DNA of 64,000 bases from an uncultured Desulfobacter sp. (GTDB lineage: Bacteria; Desulfobacterota; Desulfobacteria; Desulfobacterales; Desulfobacteraceae), in contig NZ_OY762929.1 of assembly GCF_963666675.1 (NCBI RefSeq), forward strand, positions 5,676,001 through 5,740,000, read 5' to 3'. Below are positions 36,573-45,338 of this stretch, piece after piece (positions within the stretch are counted from its first letter, which is position 1; each line of letters begins with the position of its first letter). The notes under the pieces were generated by a model. It had not been told where the DNA came from and made no database searches. It saw only the letters and a list, made by a program, of their open reading frames with translations. The translations under genes were made by a program, and so were the position numbers.

Positions 36573-36697
36573 GTGTTTGGGCAAAAACTTGCCCATATGC
36601 AAGGCGCAGAAAAATCTGCAACCGGAGCATACTTTTGTATGTGAGGATTGCATATTTTTCTGCAACGCCGCAGATGGGCAAGTTTTTGCCCAAACAC
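36573..36697. repeat. 125-bp long inverted-repeat element
   Basis: GTGTTTGGGCAAAAACTTGC at 36573 is mirrored by GCAAGTTTTTGCCCAAACAC ending at 36697. Further inner pairing exists between CAGAAAAATCTGCA and the TTTTTCTGCA stretch near 36660. It is too long and perfect for a simple terminator and lacks a gene. It overlaps the 3' end of the small membrane protein gene. Confidence 0.8.
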
Positions 36698-36945
36698 TAT
36701 TCGTTGTTGATTCTGTTGTTTAGGCGTACATATACCTTAACAACCAGAAAACCGGAAAGCCCGGCCAACAACAACGGAAACCAGATATGGGGGGCAAGCT
36801 TTGGGTCGTCACCGGCCACAATCACCCCGCCCACGGCAAAGCAAAAAACCAGCACCATAGACCAGATCAGGACCCAGCAGGCGAAATTGGAATCGTACCA
36901 TGGCGTTATGGTTTTTCTAAAAAATGGATTTTGATCAAGCTGCAT
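36697..36945 (-). CDS. Small membrane protein of unknown function
   Basis: An ~82-residue protein with two hydrophobic helices (ACWVLIWSMVLVFCFAVGGV and IWFPLLLAGLSGFLVVKVYV) separated by a short DDPK loop. The N-terminus, MQLDQNPFFRKTITPW, is conserved-looking. The start at 36945 is preferred to 37008 because the longer start would run through the NrdR-type boxes. Its stop falls in the end of the 125-bp inverted repeat. No family name is known to me. Confidence 0.55.
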   Translation of the reverse strand: MQLDQNPFFRKTITPWYDSNFACWVLIWSMVLVFCFAVGGVIVAGDDPKLAPHIWFPLLLAGLSGFLVVKVYVRLNNRINNE

Positions 36946-36973
36946 AAGGCTCTCGTGAGTTATTGCGCGTGAA

Positions 36974-37021
36974 ACACTATATATAGCTTTTTTCCTATTG
37001 ACACACAACTACATATTGGGT
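36974..37021 (+). promoter_or_regulatory. Pair of NrdR-box-like sites upstream of nrdD
   Basis: The first box is ACACTATATATAGC with core CTATATATAG (36977-36986). The second core is CTACATATTG (37009-37018). The cores are 32 bp apart, three helical turns, which is the usual spacing for NrdR repressor pairs controlling ribonucleotide reductase genes. The second box has one mismatch to CwAtATaTwG. Confidence 0.6.
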
Positions 37022-37107
37022 TAAATTCGATTTGCAGCCTGGGGGTCCCCGGTCTGCATTCCCATCAGAGTATGTGAATATCAATCAGATTTCAAGAGGT
37101 AGACATA

Positions 37108-39228
37108 ATGTTTGAGCAAATCAAAAAAAGAGACGGACGGGTAGCTGCGTTTGATTCTTCTAAAATAACAAACGCTTTAATCAAAGCCGGTGCAGCCACC
37201 AAAGAATTCAACGGCAGAGATGCAAAAAAAATGACCATGCGGGTACTGACACTTGCCCGGGATCTTCAGCTGGGGGCCATTCCCGAAGTTGAAGAAATCC
37301 AGGATATTGTGGAGCGGGTACTCCTGGATTCTCCGTTTTACAAAACCGCCAAAGCATACATTATCTACCGGGAGCAGCATAACCAGATTCGGAAAATTGC
37401 CATCAATGAAAACGTCTGCCTCATGGAATCCTACATCAGCCGAATGGACTGGAAGGTCCGGGAAAACTCAAATATGAGCTACTCCCTCCAGGGGTTGAAC
37501 AACTATATCTCGTCGGATATCACCGCCGAATACTGGCTCAATAAAATCTATCCCCCGGCCATCCGGGATGCCCATTACAGCGGGGACATCCATATCCATG
37601 ACCTAAGCCTTCTGTCCGTATACTGTGTGGGCTGGGACCTGCAGGATCTGCTTCTTGAAGGATTCAAAGGCGTGGCCGGTAAGGTGGAATCCTCGCCCCC
37701 CAAACATTTCAGAAGCGCCCTGGGCCAGGTCGTCAACTTTTTCTATACCCTGCAGGGGGAAGCCGCCGGTGCCCAGGCCATGTCCAATTTTGATACCCTG
37801 CTGGCCCCGTTTGTCCGGTATGACAATCTTGAGTACAAAGAGGTCAAACAAGCGTTGCAGGAATTTGTTTTCAATATCAATATCCCCACCCGTGTGGGAT
37901 TCCAGACGCCTTTTACCAATATCACCATGGACCTGAACGTGCCGTCCATGCTCAAGGATTCCCCTGTCATTATCGGCGGAAAATACCAGAAAGACACCTA
38001 TGCCCAATTCCAGAATGAGATGGATATGATCAATTCCGCCTTTGCTGAAGTGATGATGGAAGGCGATGCCAAGGGCAGGGTGTTCACATTCCCCATTCCC
38101 ACCTACAATATTACAGCGGATTTTAACTGGGCCAATCCCAAACTGGAAAATATCTGGAAAATGACGGGCAAGTACGGCATTCCCTATTTTTCAAACTTTG
38201 TTAATTCCGACATGGACCCTGAAGATGCACGCTCCATGTGCTGCCGTCTCAGACTGGATAACCGGGAACTGCGCAAACGCGGCGGCGGGCTGTTCGGTGC
38301 AAATCCATTGACCGGTTCCATCGGCGTTGTCACCTTGAACCTGCCCAGAATCGGTCGTTTGGCCGAGGATGAGGCCGACTTTTTCAGCCGTCTGGATAAA
38401 CTGATAGACATCAGTGCCGAATCTTTGGGTATCAAGCGCAAAATCCTTGAAAAGTTCACCGAAAACGACCTGTATCCCTATTCAAAATTCTATTTGAGAA
38501 AAATCAAGGAAAATACCGGCGTTTACTGGCGCAACCACTTTTCCACCATCGGTGTTCTGGGCATGAATGAAGCCTGCCTCAATTTCCTGGGCGAGGAGAA
38601 CGGCATTGCCACCCCCCGGGGACAGGCCTTTGCCGTCAAGGCCATGGACCATATCCGCAGCAAAATTGAAAACCTGCAGGAGAGTACCGGTGAAATATTC
38701 AACCTGGAAGCAACCCCTGCCGAAGGCACCACCTACCGGTTTGCCAAGCTGGATAAAAAGAAATTCAAAAACATTATCTGCGCCAATGAAGAAGAGTTCA
38801 AAAACGGCTCAGACCCCTTTTACACCAACTCCACTCACCTGCCGGTAAACTATACCGACGACTTGTTTGAAGCACTGGAACTGCAGGATGAACTGCAGAC
38901 CAAGTACACCGGTGGAACGGTTCAGCATCTGTTCCTGGGCGAGGAAGTCTCGGACATCGAAACGGTCAAGCACATGGTGGCCAAGGTGTCCAATTCCTTC
39001 CATCTGCCCTATTTCACCCTGACGCCCACCTTTAGTGTATGCCCCTCCCACGGATATATTTCAGGGGAGCATGCCAAATGCGAAACCTGCAATGCCGATA
39101 CGGAAATTTACTCCAGGGTGGTGGGCTATCTGCGGCCGGTGAGCCAGTGGAACAACGGCAAGCAGACGGAATTCACCATGCGCAAGACCTATACCGCCCA
39201 GAAAGTGGCGGCAAAGATCGCGTCATAG
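37108..39228 (+). CDS. nrdD: Anaerobic ribonucleoside-triphosphate reductase
   Basis: A 706-residue class III reductase that makes dNTPs without oxygen. The N-terminal ATP-cone (KRDGRVAAFDSSKITNALIK, residues ~7-95) senses ATP/dATP. The ten-strand barrel carries the active-site Cys. The zinc site CPSHGY...CETC lies at ~650-668. The glycyl radical motif RVVGYLRPVSQW has its Gly near residue 672. The radical is installed by the NrdG protein encoded 20 bp downstream. GAGGT precedes the ATG. Two NrdR-like boxes upstream suggest repression when dNTPs suffice. Confidence 0.96.
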   Translation: MFEQIKKRDGRVAAFDSSKITNALIKAGAATKEFNGRDAKKMTMRVLTLARDLQLGAIPEVEEIQDIVERVLLDSPFYKTAKAYIIYREQHNQIRKIAINENVCLMESYISRMDWKVRENSNMSYSLQGLNNYISSDITAEYWLNKIYPPAIRDAHYSGDIHIHDLSLLSVYCVGWDLQDLLLEGFKGVAGKVESSPPKHFRSALGQVVNFFYTLQGEAAGAQAMSNFDTLLAPFVRYDNLEYKEVKQALQEFVFNINIPTRVGFQTPFTNITMDLNVPSMLKDSPVIIGGKYQKDTYAQFQNEMDMINSAFAEVMMEGDAKGRVFTFPIPTYNITADFNWANPKLENIWKMTGKYGIPYFSNFVNSDMDPEDARSMCCRLRLDNRELRKRGGGLFGANPLTGSIGVVTLNLPRIGRLAEDEADFFSRLDKLIDISAESLGIKRKILEKFTENDLYPYSKFYLRKIKENTGVYWRNHFSTIGVLGMNEACLNFLGEENGIATPRGQAFAVKAMDHIRSKIENLQESTGEIFNLEATPAEGTTYRFAKLDKKKFKNIICANEEEFKNGSDPFYTNSTHLPVNYTDDLFEALELQDELQTKYTGGTVQHLFLGEEVSDIETVKHMVAKVSNSFHLPYFTLTPTFSVCPSHGYISGEHAKCETCNADTEIYSRVVGYLRPVSQWNNGKQTEFTMRKTYTAQKVAAKIAS

Positions 39229-39248
39229 GCGATTGAAAACCGATACCT

Positions 39249-39980
39249 ATGTATATTGGCGGATTTCAAAAAAACTCCCTGATTGATTTTCCGGGAACCA
39301 TCAGTTGTGTGGTCTTCACCCGGGGGTGTAACTTCACCTGCCCCTACTGTCATAACCCGGATCTTGTTGCCGGAACCGCCGCGCCCCAAGGGAGCGGCGG
39401 CTCCGCTGTTGGGGGCGGGGACCTCCCTGACCAGCAAGAGATTCTGAATTTCCTGGAAAAACGCAAAGGCTTGATCGAAGGGGTTGCCGTAACCGGTGGA
39501 GAGCCAACCCTGCAAGCGGATCTGATTAAATTTATCCAGACGGTCCGGCAGATGGGATACAAGATCAAGCTGGATACCAACGGCACGGCCCCAAGAGTTC
39601 TGGACACGCTTTTTGACCAGGGCCTTGTGGATTACCTGGCCATGGACATTAAGACAGATACAGAACACTATCCCATGGTCATGAAACACCCGGAACACCT
39701 GGATCAGGTCCTGGAAAGTATTTCACTTGTAATGAATAAAGCCCCGGCCTATGAATTCAGAACCACCTGCGTAAAGCCGTTTATCACACCTGCCATCATC
39801 AACAATATCGGCAAAATGATCCGGGGGGCGGCATCCTATGTGCTCCAGCCCTGTTCCCAGAATGTGGATATGCTGGACCCGGAATTTGCAGCCGGGGAAG
39901 ATCATTTTTTAAACGCCGATGACATGGCAGCATTGAAAAAAACCGTGTTACCTTTTGTGGAAAATACCAGGATTCGATAA
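39249..39980 (+). CDS. nrdG: Anaerobic ribonucleotide reductase activating protein (radical SAM)
   Basis: A 243-residue radical-SAM activase. The SAM cluster motif CNFTCPYC (CxxxCxxC) is at ~34-41 after VVFTRG, and AVTGGEPTLQ follows. It uses SAM to generate the glycyl radical of the upstream reductase. The family length is slightly long owing to a Gly-rich insert at ~45-62. It directly follows nrdD, so both belong to one transcript. Confidence 0.92.
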   Translation: MYIGGFQKNSLIDFPGTISCVVFTRGCNFTCPYCHNPDLVAGTAAPQGSGGSAVGGGDLPDQQEILNFLEKRKGLIEGVAVTGGEPTLQADLIKFIQTVRQMGYKIKLDTNGTAPRVLDTLFDQGLVDYLAMDIKTDTEHYPMVMKHPEHLDQVLESISLVMNKAPAYEFRTTCVKPFITPAIINNIGKMIRGAASYVLQPCSQNVDMLDPEFAAGEDHFLNADDMAALKKTVLPFVENTRIR

Positions 39981-40075
39981 ACGCACATTTTAGGCCGCAA
40001 TGAATTAAAAACAGATCGTGCCTGGGCAAAAATCTGGAAATTTTATCGATCGGGCACAGAATGGAGACGTCTGGC

Positions 40076-40903
40076 ATGAAAAAGATTACCCTCATATATT
40101 TCAGTCCCACCAAAACAACCGAAACCGTACTCCGGGCCATCACCCAGGGCATTGCCCAGGGCCTGGAAATCAGCGGTTCTGAAATAAACGCCGTCAACTT
40201 CACCAGCCCACAAGTCCGGGACACCGTGTTTAAACCATTTGATGACAATGACATTGTACTGCTGGGCGCACCGGTATATGCCGGCCGTCTGCCCGCCTAT
40301 GCCGCCGATTTCTTTAAAAAACTGACGGCGGTGGGCACCCCGGCCATACTCACCGTGGTATACGGCAACAGAGAATATGAGGATGCACTGCTGGAACTAA
40401 AGGATATTGCATCGGCATGTGGATTTATCCCTGTATCAGGGGCGGCATTCATAGGCGAACACTCCTTTGCAAGCACAGATATTCCCGTTGCCATGAACCG
40501 CCCCGATGAAAAAGATTTAAAGCTGGCCGAAAACTTTGGTGCCGACAGCGCAAATTTACTCAAAAAGACCGATGATTTAAAGAAAATGGGTGAGTTAAAG
40601 GTGCCGGGAAATTCTCCCTATAAAGAGGGCATGGGCAAAGGCGCCCCGAACTTTATTCGGGTGACAGACTTTTGCACAAACTGCGGGTTATGCGTCACGG
40701 CATGCCCCTCAAATGCCATTGACGCCGAACGCGGGTTTGCCACCGTTGCCGAAAATTGTATTCTGTGCTGCGCCTGCATCAAGGTCTGTCCTGAACATGC
40801 ACGGGAGATGAAAGACGGACCGATCAAAGATAAAGCCAAATGGCTGAACGAAACCTGTTCAGCACCCAAAGCAGCCCAGCTCTTTTTTGCCGCAGAACCC
40901 TAA
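40076..40903 (+). CDS. EFR1-type flavodoxin/ferredoxin fusion protein
   Basis: A ~275-residue cytoplasmic electron carrier. The N-terminal flavodoxin-like domain has the FMN-loop YFSPTKTTETVL at ~7-18 and LLGAPVYAGRLPAYAADFF. The C-terminal half has two 4Fe-4S motifs, CTNCGLCVTACP and CILCCACIKVCP. The FMN and cluster domains probably relay electrons to an unknown acceptor. The start at 40076 (MKKITLIYF) matches the flavodoxin fold better than 40061. Confidence 0.85.
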   Translation: MKKITLIYFSPTKTTETVLRAITQGIAQGLEISGSEINAVNFTSPQVRDTVFKPFDDNDIVLLGAPVYAGRLPAYAADFFKKLTAVGTPAILTVVYGNREYEDALLELKDIASACGFIPVSGAAFIGEHSFASTDIPVAMNRPDEKDLKLAENFGADSANLLKKTDDLKKMGELKVPGNSPYKEGMGKGAPNFIRVTDFCTNCGLCVTACPSNAIDAERGFATVAENCILCCACIKVCPEHAREMKDGPIKDKAKWLNETCSAPKAAQLFFAAEP

Positions 40904-40924
40904 AACGTTCATCTGTTTCCTAAC

Positions 40925-40963
40925 GCCCTGAACATGCCCATAAACAAAGATTCAGGGCATTTC
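40925..40963 (+). terminator. Terminator after EFR1 gene
   Basis: GCCCTGAA and TTCAGGGC (40925-40932 and 40951-40958) pair across an 18-base loop, with ATTTCT following. The stem is good; the T-run is weak. Confidence 0.5.
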
Positions 40964-41044
40964 TCCCCCGCCATTTCTCTTGATAAATCAGACAGTTTAT
41001 TATAGACTTACTTGGTTTAACAGATGATAAAAAAAGGATTCTAA

Positions 41045-42166
41045 ATGAAATTCTCCTTCAACAAAAAGGATATCCTGGAAGTTCTGGCAAAAATCCAGGG
41101 GATCACCGGCAGAAAAACAAATTTAAAAATCACCTCTGATATCTTGATCAAGGCAGTAGAATCAAAGATCATCATCACGGCCAACGACCTTGAAACGGTT
41201 TTCACCGGCACCTATGAGGCCCAGGTTGAAACGCCGGGAATTCTGTCTATCAACTCAAAAAAATTCTTTGAAATCATCAGGGAATATCCCAATGAGAATA
41301 TCTGCATCAATGAGGTTGAAAACAGGTGGGTTGAAATAGGATCCGGGGACAGCGTTTACCACATTGTCTCCTCGGATTATGAAAACTTTCCCGAAACCCC
41401 TGTGATCGAAAACGTCAGCTTCATAGAAGTGGCATCCAAAGACTTGAAAAAAATGGTGGCCGTCTCTTCTGTAATCGGCTACCAGAATGACGAAAAAAGA
41501 ACCTATGTTCTCGGGGCTTTGATTGAAAAGGCTGAGGTGGAGGGCGCAGAGATGCTGCGGATCGTGTCAACGGATTCAAGGCGGCTTCACTGCTTTGATG
41601 TCCCGTTTACAGGGGAACTTGATCTGGGAAGTTCCCGGGTACTCATCCCCAAGAAAGGGCTGGCCGAGCTTGGAAAATTCATTGATTCCGATATAGAGAC
41701 CATCAAGGTGGGGGTCAAGGACAACCATTTCGTGTCCCAGCGGGCCAATGAATCCATCATGATCAAACTGCTGGAAGGCGATTATCCGGACTATAAACTT
41801 GTCATTAATATGGCGGACATGATTCCCATTGAAGTTGAGCGGTCAATGTTTCTCACATTGATGAAACGCGTATCCATCCTGACCTCGGATGATTATAAAA
41901 GCGTTATATTCAACTTCACGGACAACAGTTTGACCGTTACCATCACCAACCCTGAAATCGGCGAGTCCAAAGAACAGCTCATGGTCGGTTTTTCCGGCGA
42001 AGAGATAAAAAGCGCATTTAACCCCAGATACTTTATGGATGCGCTGAATCTGTTTGACGACGAAATTGTGACACTGAACATCAAAGACAGCAAGAGCCCC
42101 TGCATCGTTAAAAGCATGAAAAACAATAACCTTATATGCGTAATAATGTCCATACATCTATCATGA
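41045..42166 (+). CDS. dnaN: DNA polymerase III beta subunit (sliding clamp)
   Basis: A 373-residue clamp with the three repeated domains of DnaN. The start MKFSFNKKDILEVLAKIQGI, the central STDSRRLHCFDV and GDYPDYKLVI segments, and the C-terminal NPRYFMDAL and PCIVKS blocks are characteristic. It holds the replicative polymerase on DNA and forms a ring as a dimer. The stop overlaps gyrB (ATGA). No dnaA or recF is adjacent. Confidence 0.95.
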   Translation: MKFSFNKKDILEVLAKIQGITGRKTNLKITSDILIKAVESKIIITANDLETVFTGTYEAQVETPGILSINSKKFFEIIREYPNENICINEVENRWVEIGSGDSVYHIVSSDYENFPETPVIENVSFIEVASKDLKKMVAVSSVIGYQNDEKRTYVLGALIEKAEVEGAEMLRIVSTDSRRLHCFDVPFTGELDLGSSRVLIPKKGLAELGKFIDSDIETIKVGVKDNHFVSQRANESIMIKLLEGDYPDYKLVINMADMIPIEVERSMFLTLMKRVSILTSDDYKSVIFNFTDNSLTVTITNPEIGESKEQLMVGFSGEEIKSAFNPRYFMDALNLFDDEIVTLNIKDSKSPCIVKSMKNNNLICVIMSIHLS

Positions 42167-44577
42167 ATAAAAACCAAGGAAATAAAGATTACGGCGCAGG
42201 TGCCATCAAAGTTTTAGAAGGCCTTGAAGCTGTCCGGAAAAGACCGTCCATGTACATCGGAAACGTGGACCTTGAAGGCCTGCACCATCTGGTATACGAG
42301 GTGGTGGACAACTGCATCGATGAGGCCATGGCAGGATATTGCGACAAAGTTCTTGTCACCATCCACGAGGATATGTCGGTGAGTGTGGAGGACAACGGCC
42401 GGGGTATCCCAGTTGAAATGCACGCCACCGAGCACATACCGGCCTGCGAGGTGGTCATGACCAAACTGCATGCCGGCGGCAAATTCGATAAAGACGCCTA
42501 TAAAGTCTCCGGCGGCCTGCATGGTGTCGGTATCTCCGTTGTCAATGCCCTGTCCGAACACTTGACCATGGAGGTGTTTAAAAACGGCAAAATCTATAAC
42601 CAGACCTATTCCAAGGGGCACAAACTCACTGAACTTGAGGTGCTTGGAGACACGGAAAAAAAAGGAACCCGGATCACGTTTTTCCCTGACTTTACCGTTA
42701 TGAACCAGAATGAGTTCAGCTATGAGACCCTGTCCCGGCGGATGCGGGAACTGGCCTTTTTGAACAAAGGGGTCAGAATTGTCATTGAAGATGAACGCTC
42801 CGCCCAGAAAGACGACTTTCATTATGAAGGGGGGATTATCTCCTTTGTGGAATACCTGAACCGCTCCTGCACCGCGCTGCACGATCCCATCCACATCGAA
42901 GGGGATAAAAACGATGTCCAGATTGAAGTGGCCATCCAGTACAATGACACCTTCAAGGAAAAACTGTACTCGTTTGCCAACAATATCAGGACCATCGAAG
43001 GCGGATTCCATGTATCCGGGTTTAAAGGCGCCCTGACCCGTACGGTGAATGCCTATATTTCAGGCAACGGCAATCTGCCCAAAAACATGCAGAACATCAA
43101 GATCGGCGGCGATGACATGAGAGAAGGATTGGCCGTCATCATCTCGGTCAAACTCATGGAGCCCCAGTTTGAAGGTCAGACCAAGACCAAGCTGGGCAAC
43201 AATGAGGTCAAGGGCATTGTTGAATCCCTGCTCAATGAGAAACTGGGCCAGTTCCTGGAAGAGAACCCCAATGTCGCCAAAAAAATCATCGCCAAGGGCG
43301 TGGATGCGGCCCGGGCCAGGGATGCGGCCAAACGGGCCAGGGAGCTTGCCCGTAAAAAGGGAACCCTGCTTGACTCCACCCTGCCGGGCAAACTTGCCGA
43401 ATGCCAGTATGCCGATCCTGCAGAACGTGAACTGTTCCTCGTGGAGGGCGACTCTGCTGGCGGCTCTGCCAAACAGGGCCGGGACCGGCGCTTCCAGGCC
43501 ATCCTTCCATTGAAAGGCAAAATCCTCAATGTGGAAAAGGCCAGGTTCGATAAAATCCTTCGAAGTGACGAGATAAAAAACATTATTACAGTGCTGGGCA
43601 CAGGGGCCGGCAGGGAAGAGTATAGCATTGAGAAAATCCGTTATCATAAAGTGGTTATCATGACGGATGCGGACGTGGATGGTTCACACATCCGGACCCT
43701 GCTTCTCACTTTTTTTTACCGCCAGATGCCCGATTTGATATCACACGGTTATCTGTATATTGCCCAGCCCCCGCTTTTCAGGGTGGGATCAAGGAAAAAC
43801 GGCGTTTACCTGAAAAATGAAAGTGAATACGCCGATTACCTGATCCGCAGAATTTCATCCCAGAAACAGATTGTGCTCAACGGCCGGGACACCCCGCTGA
43901 CCGAGGATGAGTTCTATGCATTTTTGCAAGACATGACCGACTACTACAACAGCATGAACCAGCTTCACAAATGCGATTATGATACGTCTCTTCTGGTTAC
44001 CCTGATCAGGGACGGGGTCAGTTCAAAACGCTTTCTGGAAGAAAAAAGCAATCTGGAAGCGTTGTCCCAAAAGCTCAAAGACAAAGGGTACACGCCCCAA
44101 CAAATTGAGTTTGACGAGGAACGCAACATTTATGAGATGGATATTCTGGACAGCGAAGAACAGACAAAACTGCTGCGAGTGGGCAGAGATATTCTCAGCA
44201 CCAACGACTACCAGAAAATGCGCCAGGCCTATGAAAAAATAAAAGACCTGAACCAGCCCCCCTTTTCCATGTCCTCAAGGGCGGCAGAGGCGAAAACCGT
44301 AACCACCCTTGATGATTTAGACGGCCTTTATGAGTGTATCATGGCCGAAGCCAAAAAAGGGATCAACATACAGCGGTACAAAGGTCTGGGCGAGATGAAT
44401 GCGGACCAGCTGTGGGAAACCACCATGAATCCGGAAAAACGGATTATGCTCAAGGTGGATATTGAAGACGCGGAAAAGGCTGACGAGATATTTACCCTGC
44501 TCATGGGCGAAGAGGTGGAGCCCCGGCGTAATTTTATCCAGAAGCATGCGCTGGAAGTGTCGTCCTTAGATTATTAA
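42163..44577 (+). CDS. gyrB: DNA gyrase subunit B
   Basis: An ~804-residue GHKL ATPase subunit of gyrase. Landmarks are RKRPSMYIGNVD, the ATP site VEDNGRGIPV and GGLHGVGISVVNALS. The TOPRIM domain has ECQYADPAERELFLVEGDSA then GGSAKQGRDR and the metal Asp pair MTDADVDGSHIRTLLLTFF. The C-terminus has YKGLGEMNADQLWETTM. It drives negative supercoiling with GyrA. ATG at 42163 overlaps the dnaN stop; the upstream ATG at 42136 lies inside dnaN and is not needed. Confidence 0.96.
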   Translation: MNKNQGNKDYGAGAIKVLEGLEAVRKRPSMYIGNVDLEGLHHLVYEVVDNCIDEAMAGYCDKVLVTIHEDMSVSVEDNGRGIPVEMHATEHIPACEVVMTKLHAGGKFDKDAYKVSGGLHGVGISVVNALSEHLTMEVFKNGKIYNQTYSKGHKLTELEVLGDTEKKGTRITFFPDFTVMNQNEFSYETLSRRMRELAFLNKGVRIVIEDERSAQKDDFHYEGGIISFVEYLNRSCTALHDPIHIEGDKNDVQIEVAIQYNDTFKEKLYSFANNIRTIEGGFHVSGFKGALTRTVNAYISGNGNLPKNMQNIKIGGDDMREGLAVIISVKLMEPQFEGQTKTKLGNNEVKGIVESLLNEKLGQFLEENPNVAKKIIAKGVDAARARDAAKRARELARKKGTLLDSTLPGKLAECQYADPAERELFLVEGDSAGGSAKQGRDRRFQAILPLKGKILNVEKARFDKILRSDEIKNIITVLGTGAGREEYSIEKIRYHKVVIMTDADVDGSHIRTLLLTFFYRQMPDLISHGYLYIAQPPLFRVGSRKNGVYLKNESEYADYLIRRISSQKQIVLNGRDTPLTEDEFYAFLQDMTDYYNSMNQLHKCDYDTSLLVTLIRDGVSSKRFLEEKSNLEALSQKLKDKGYTPQQIEFDEERNIYEMDILDSEEQTKLLRVGRDILSTNDYQKMRQAYEKIKDLNQPPFSMSSRAAEAKTVTTLDDLDGLYECIMAEAKKGINIQRYKGLGEMNADQLWETTMNPEKRIMLKVDIEDAEKADEIFTLLMGEEVEPRRNFIQKHALEVSSLDY

Positions 44578-44604
44578 ACAGCGTCTGAACGGAAACCAGT
44601 GTTT

Positions 44605-44638
44605 GGACGAAACATTAGACAGATATAATTTTTCGTCC
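44605..44638 (+). promoter_or_regulatory. Hairpin between gyrB and ssb
   Basis: GGACGAAA and TTTCGTCC pair across an 18-base loop. The motif CGAAACATTAG/CGAACATTAG is repeated around it. There is no T-run, so it is either a weak terminator or a leader control site for ssb, whose AGGAG site follows at about 44651. Confidence 0.4.
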
Positions 44639-44661
44639 GAACATTAGAAAGGAGAATAAAT

Positions 44662-45207
44662 ATGGCAGGTTTAAACAAGGTCATCCTGATCGGTAATTTG
44701 GGAAGAGACCCTGAAATCAGATATTCCCAGCAGGGGTTGGCAGTGGTGAATTTTTCATTGGCCACCACTGAATCCTGGACGGACAGGAACACAGGGGAGC
44801 GCCAGGACAAAACCGAATGGCACAGGATAGTGGTATTCGGAAAACAGGCTGAGACCTGTGAAAAATACCTTTCCAAAGGAAAACAAGTCTACATAGAAGG
44901 CCGTCTGCAGACCCGGTCCTGGGAAAAGGACGGCCAGACACATTACACAACGGAAATTGTCGTTTCAAACTTCATGTTCTTAGGCAGCCGGGATGGCGGA
45001 GGCGGAGGTCAGTACGGACAAAGCAGTTCCGGCGGTTCAGAGTACCAGCAACGGGGCGGATATCAAAATCAGCCCAATTCAGTCGGTGGGGGGGGATATA
45101 CCCCGAACCGGCCTGCACCCAATTCAGATAATTACCAGGGACCTTCCCAACCGGGCATGCCGGACGGACCGGACCAGTCCATTCCAGATGACGATATTCC
45201 ATTTTAG
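44662..45207 (+). CDS. ssb: Single-stranded DNA-binding protein
   Basis: A 181-residue SSB. The OB-fold domain (~1-108) starts with LNKVILIGNLGRDPEIRYSQ and has TEWHRIVVFGKQAETCEKYL. A Gly/Gln-rich disordered linker follows. The acidic tail ends DDDIPF, which binds partner proteins of repair and replication. AGGAG precedes the ATG. A strong terminator follows. Confidence 0.97.
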   Translation: MAGLNKVILIGNLGRDPEIRYSQQGLAVVNFSLATTESWTDRNTGERQDKTEWHRIVVFGKQAETCEKYLSKGKQVYIEGRLQTRSWEKDGQTHYTTEIVVSNFMFLGSRDGGGGGQYGQSSSGGSEYQQRGGYQNQPNSVGGGGYTPNRPAPNSDNYQGPSQPGMPDGPDQSIPDDDIPF

Positions 45208-45233
45208 ACAGTACCAATCCTTTTTTTGTAAAG

Positions 45234-45269
45234 AAAACGGTGTATATATTTAAATATACACCGTTTTTT
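45234..45269 (+). terminator. Rho-independent terminator after ssb
   Basis: AAAACGGTGTATATATTT pairs with AAATATACACCGTTTT in a nearly perfect A+T-rich stem that ends in a T-run. It marks the edge of the core genome: the recombinase trio starts 70 bp later. Confidence 0.85.
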
Positions 45270-45338
45270 GTTTTACGCTTAGACATCTTATGCTATGCTT
45301 GATCGTGATTTATGATGACCTTTTAAAAAAGGTAAACA

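Noticed and set aside
36573..36697. Simple rho-independent terminator for the Nudix gene
   Set aside because: The stem is far too long, includes a large internal structured part, and lacks a terminal T-run.
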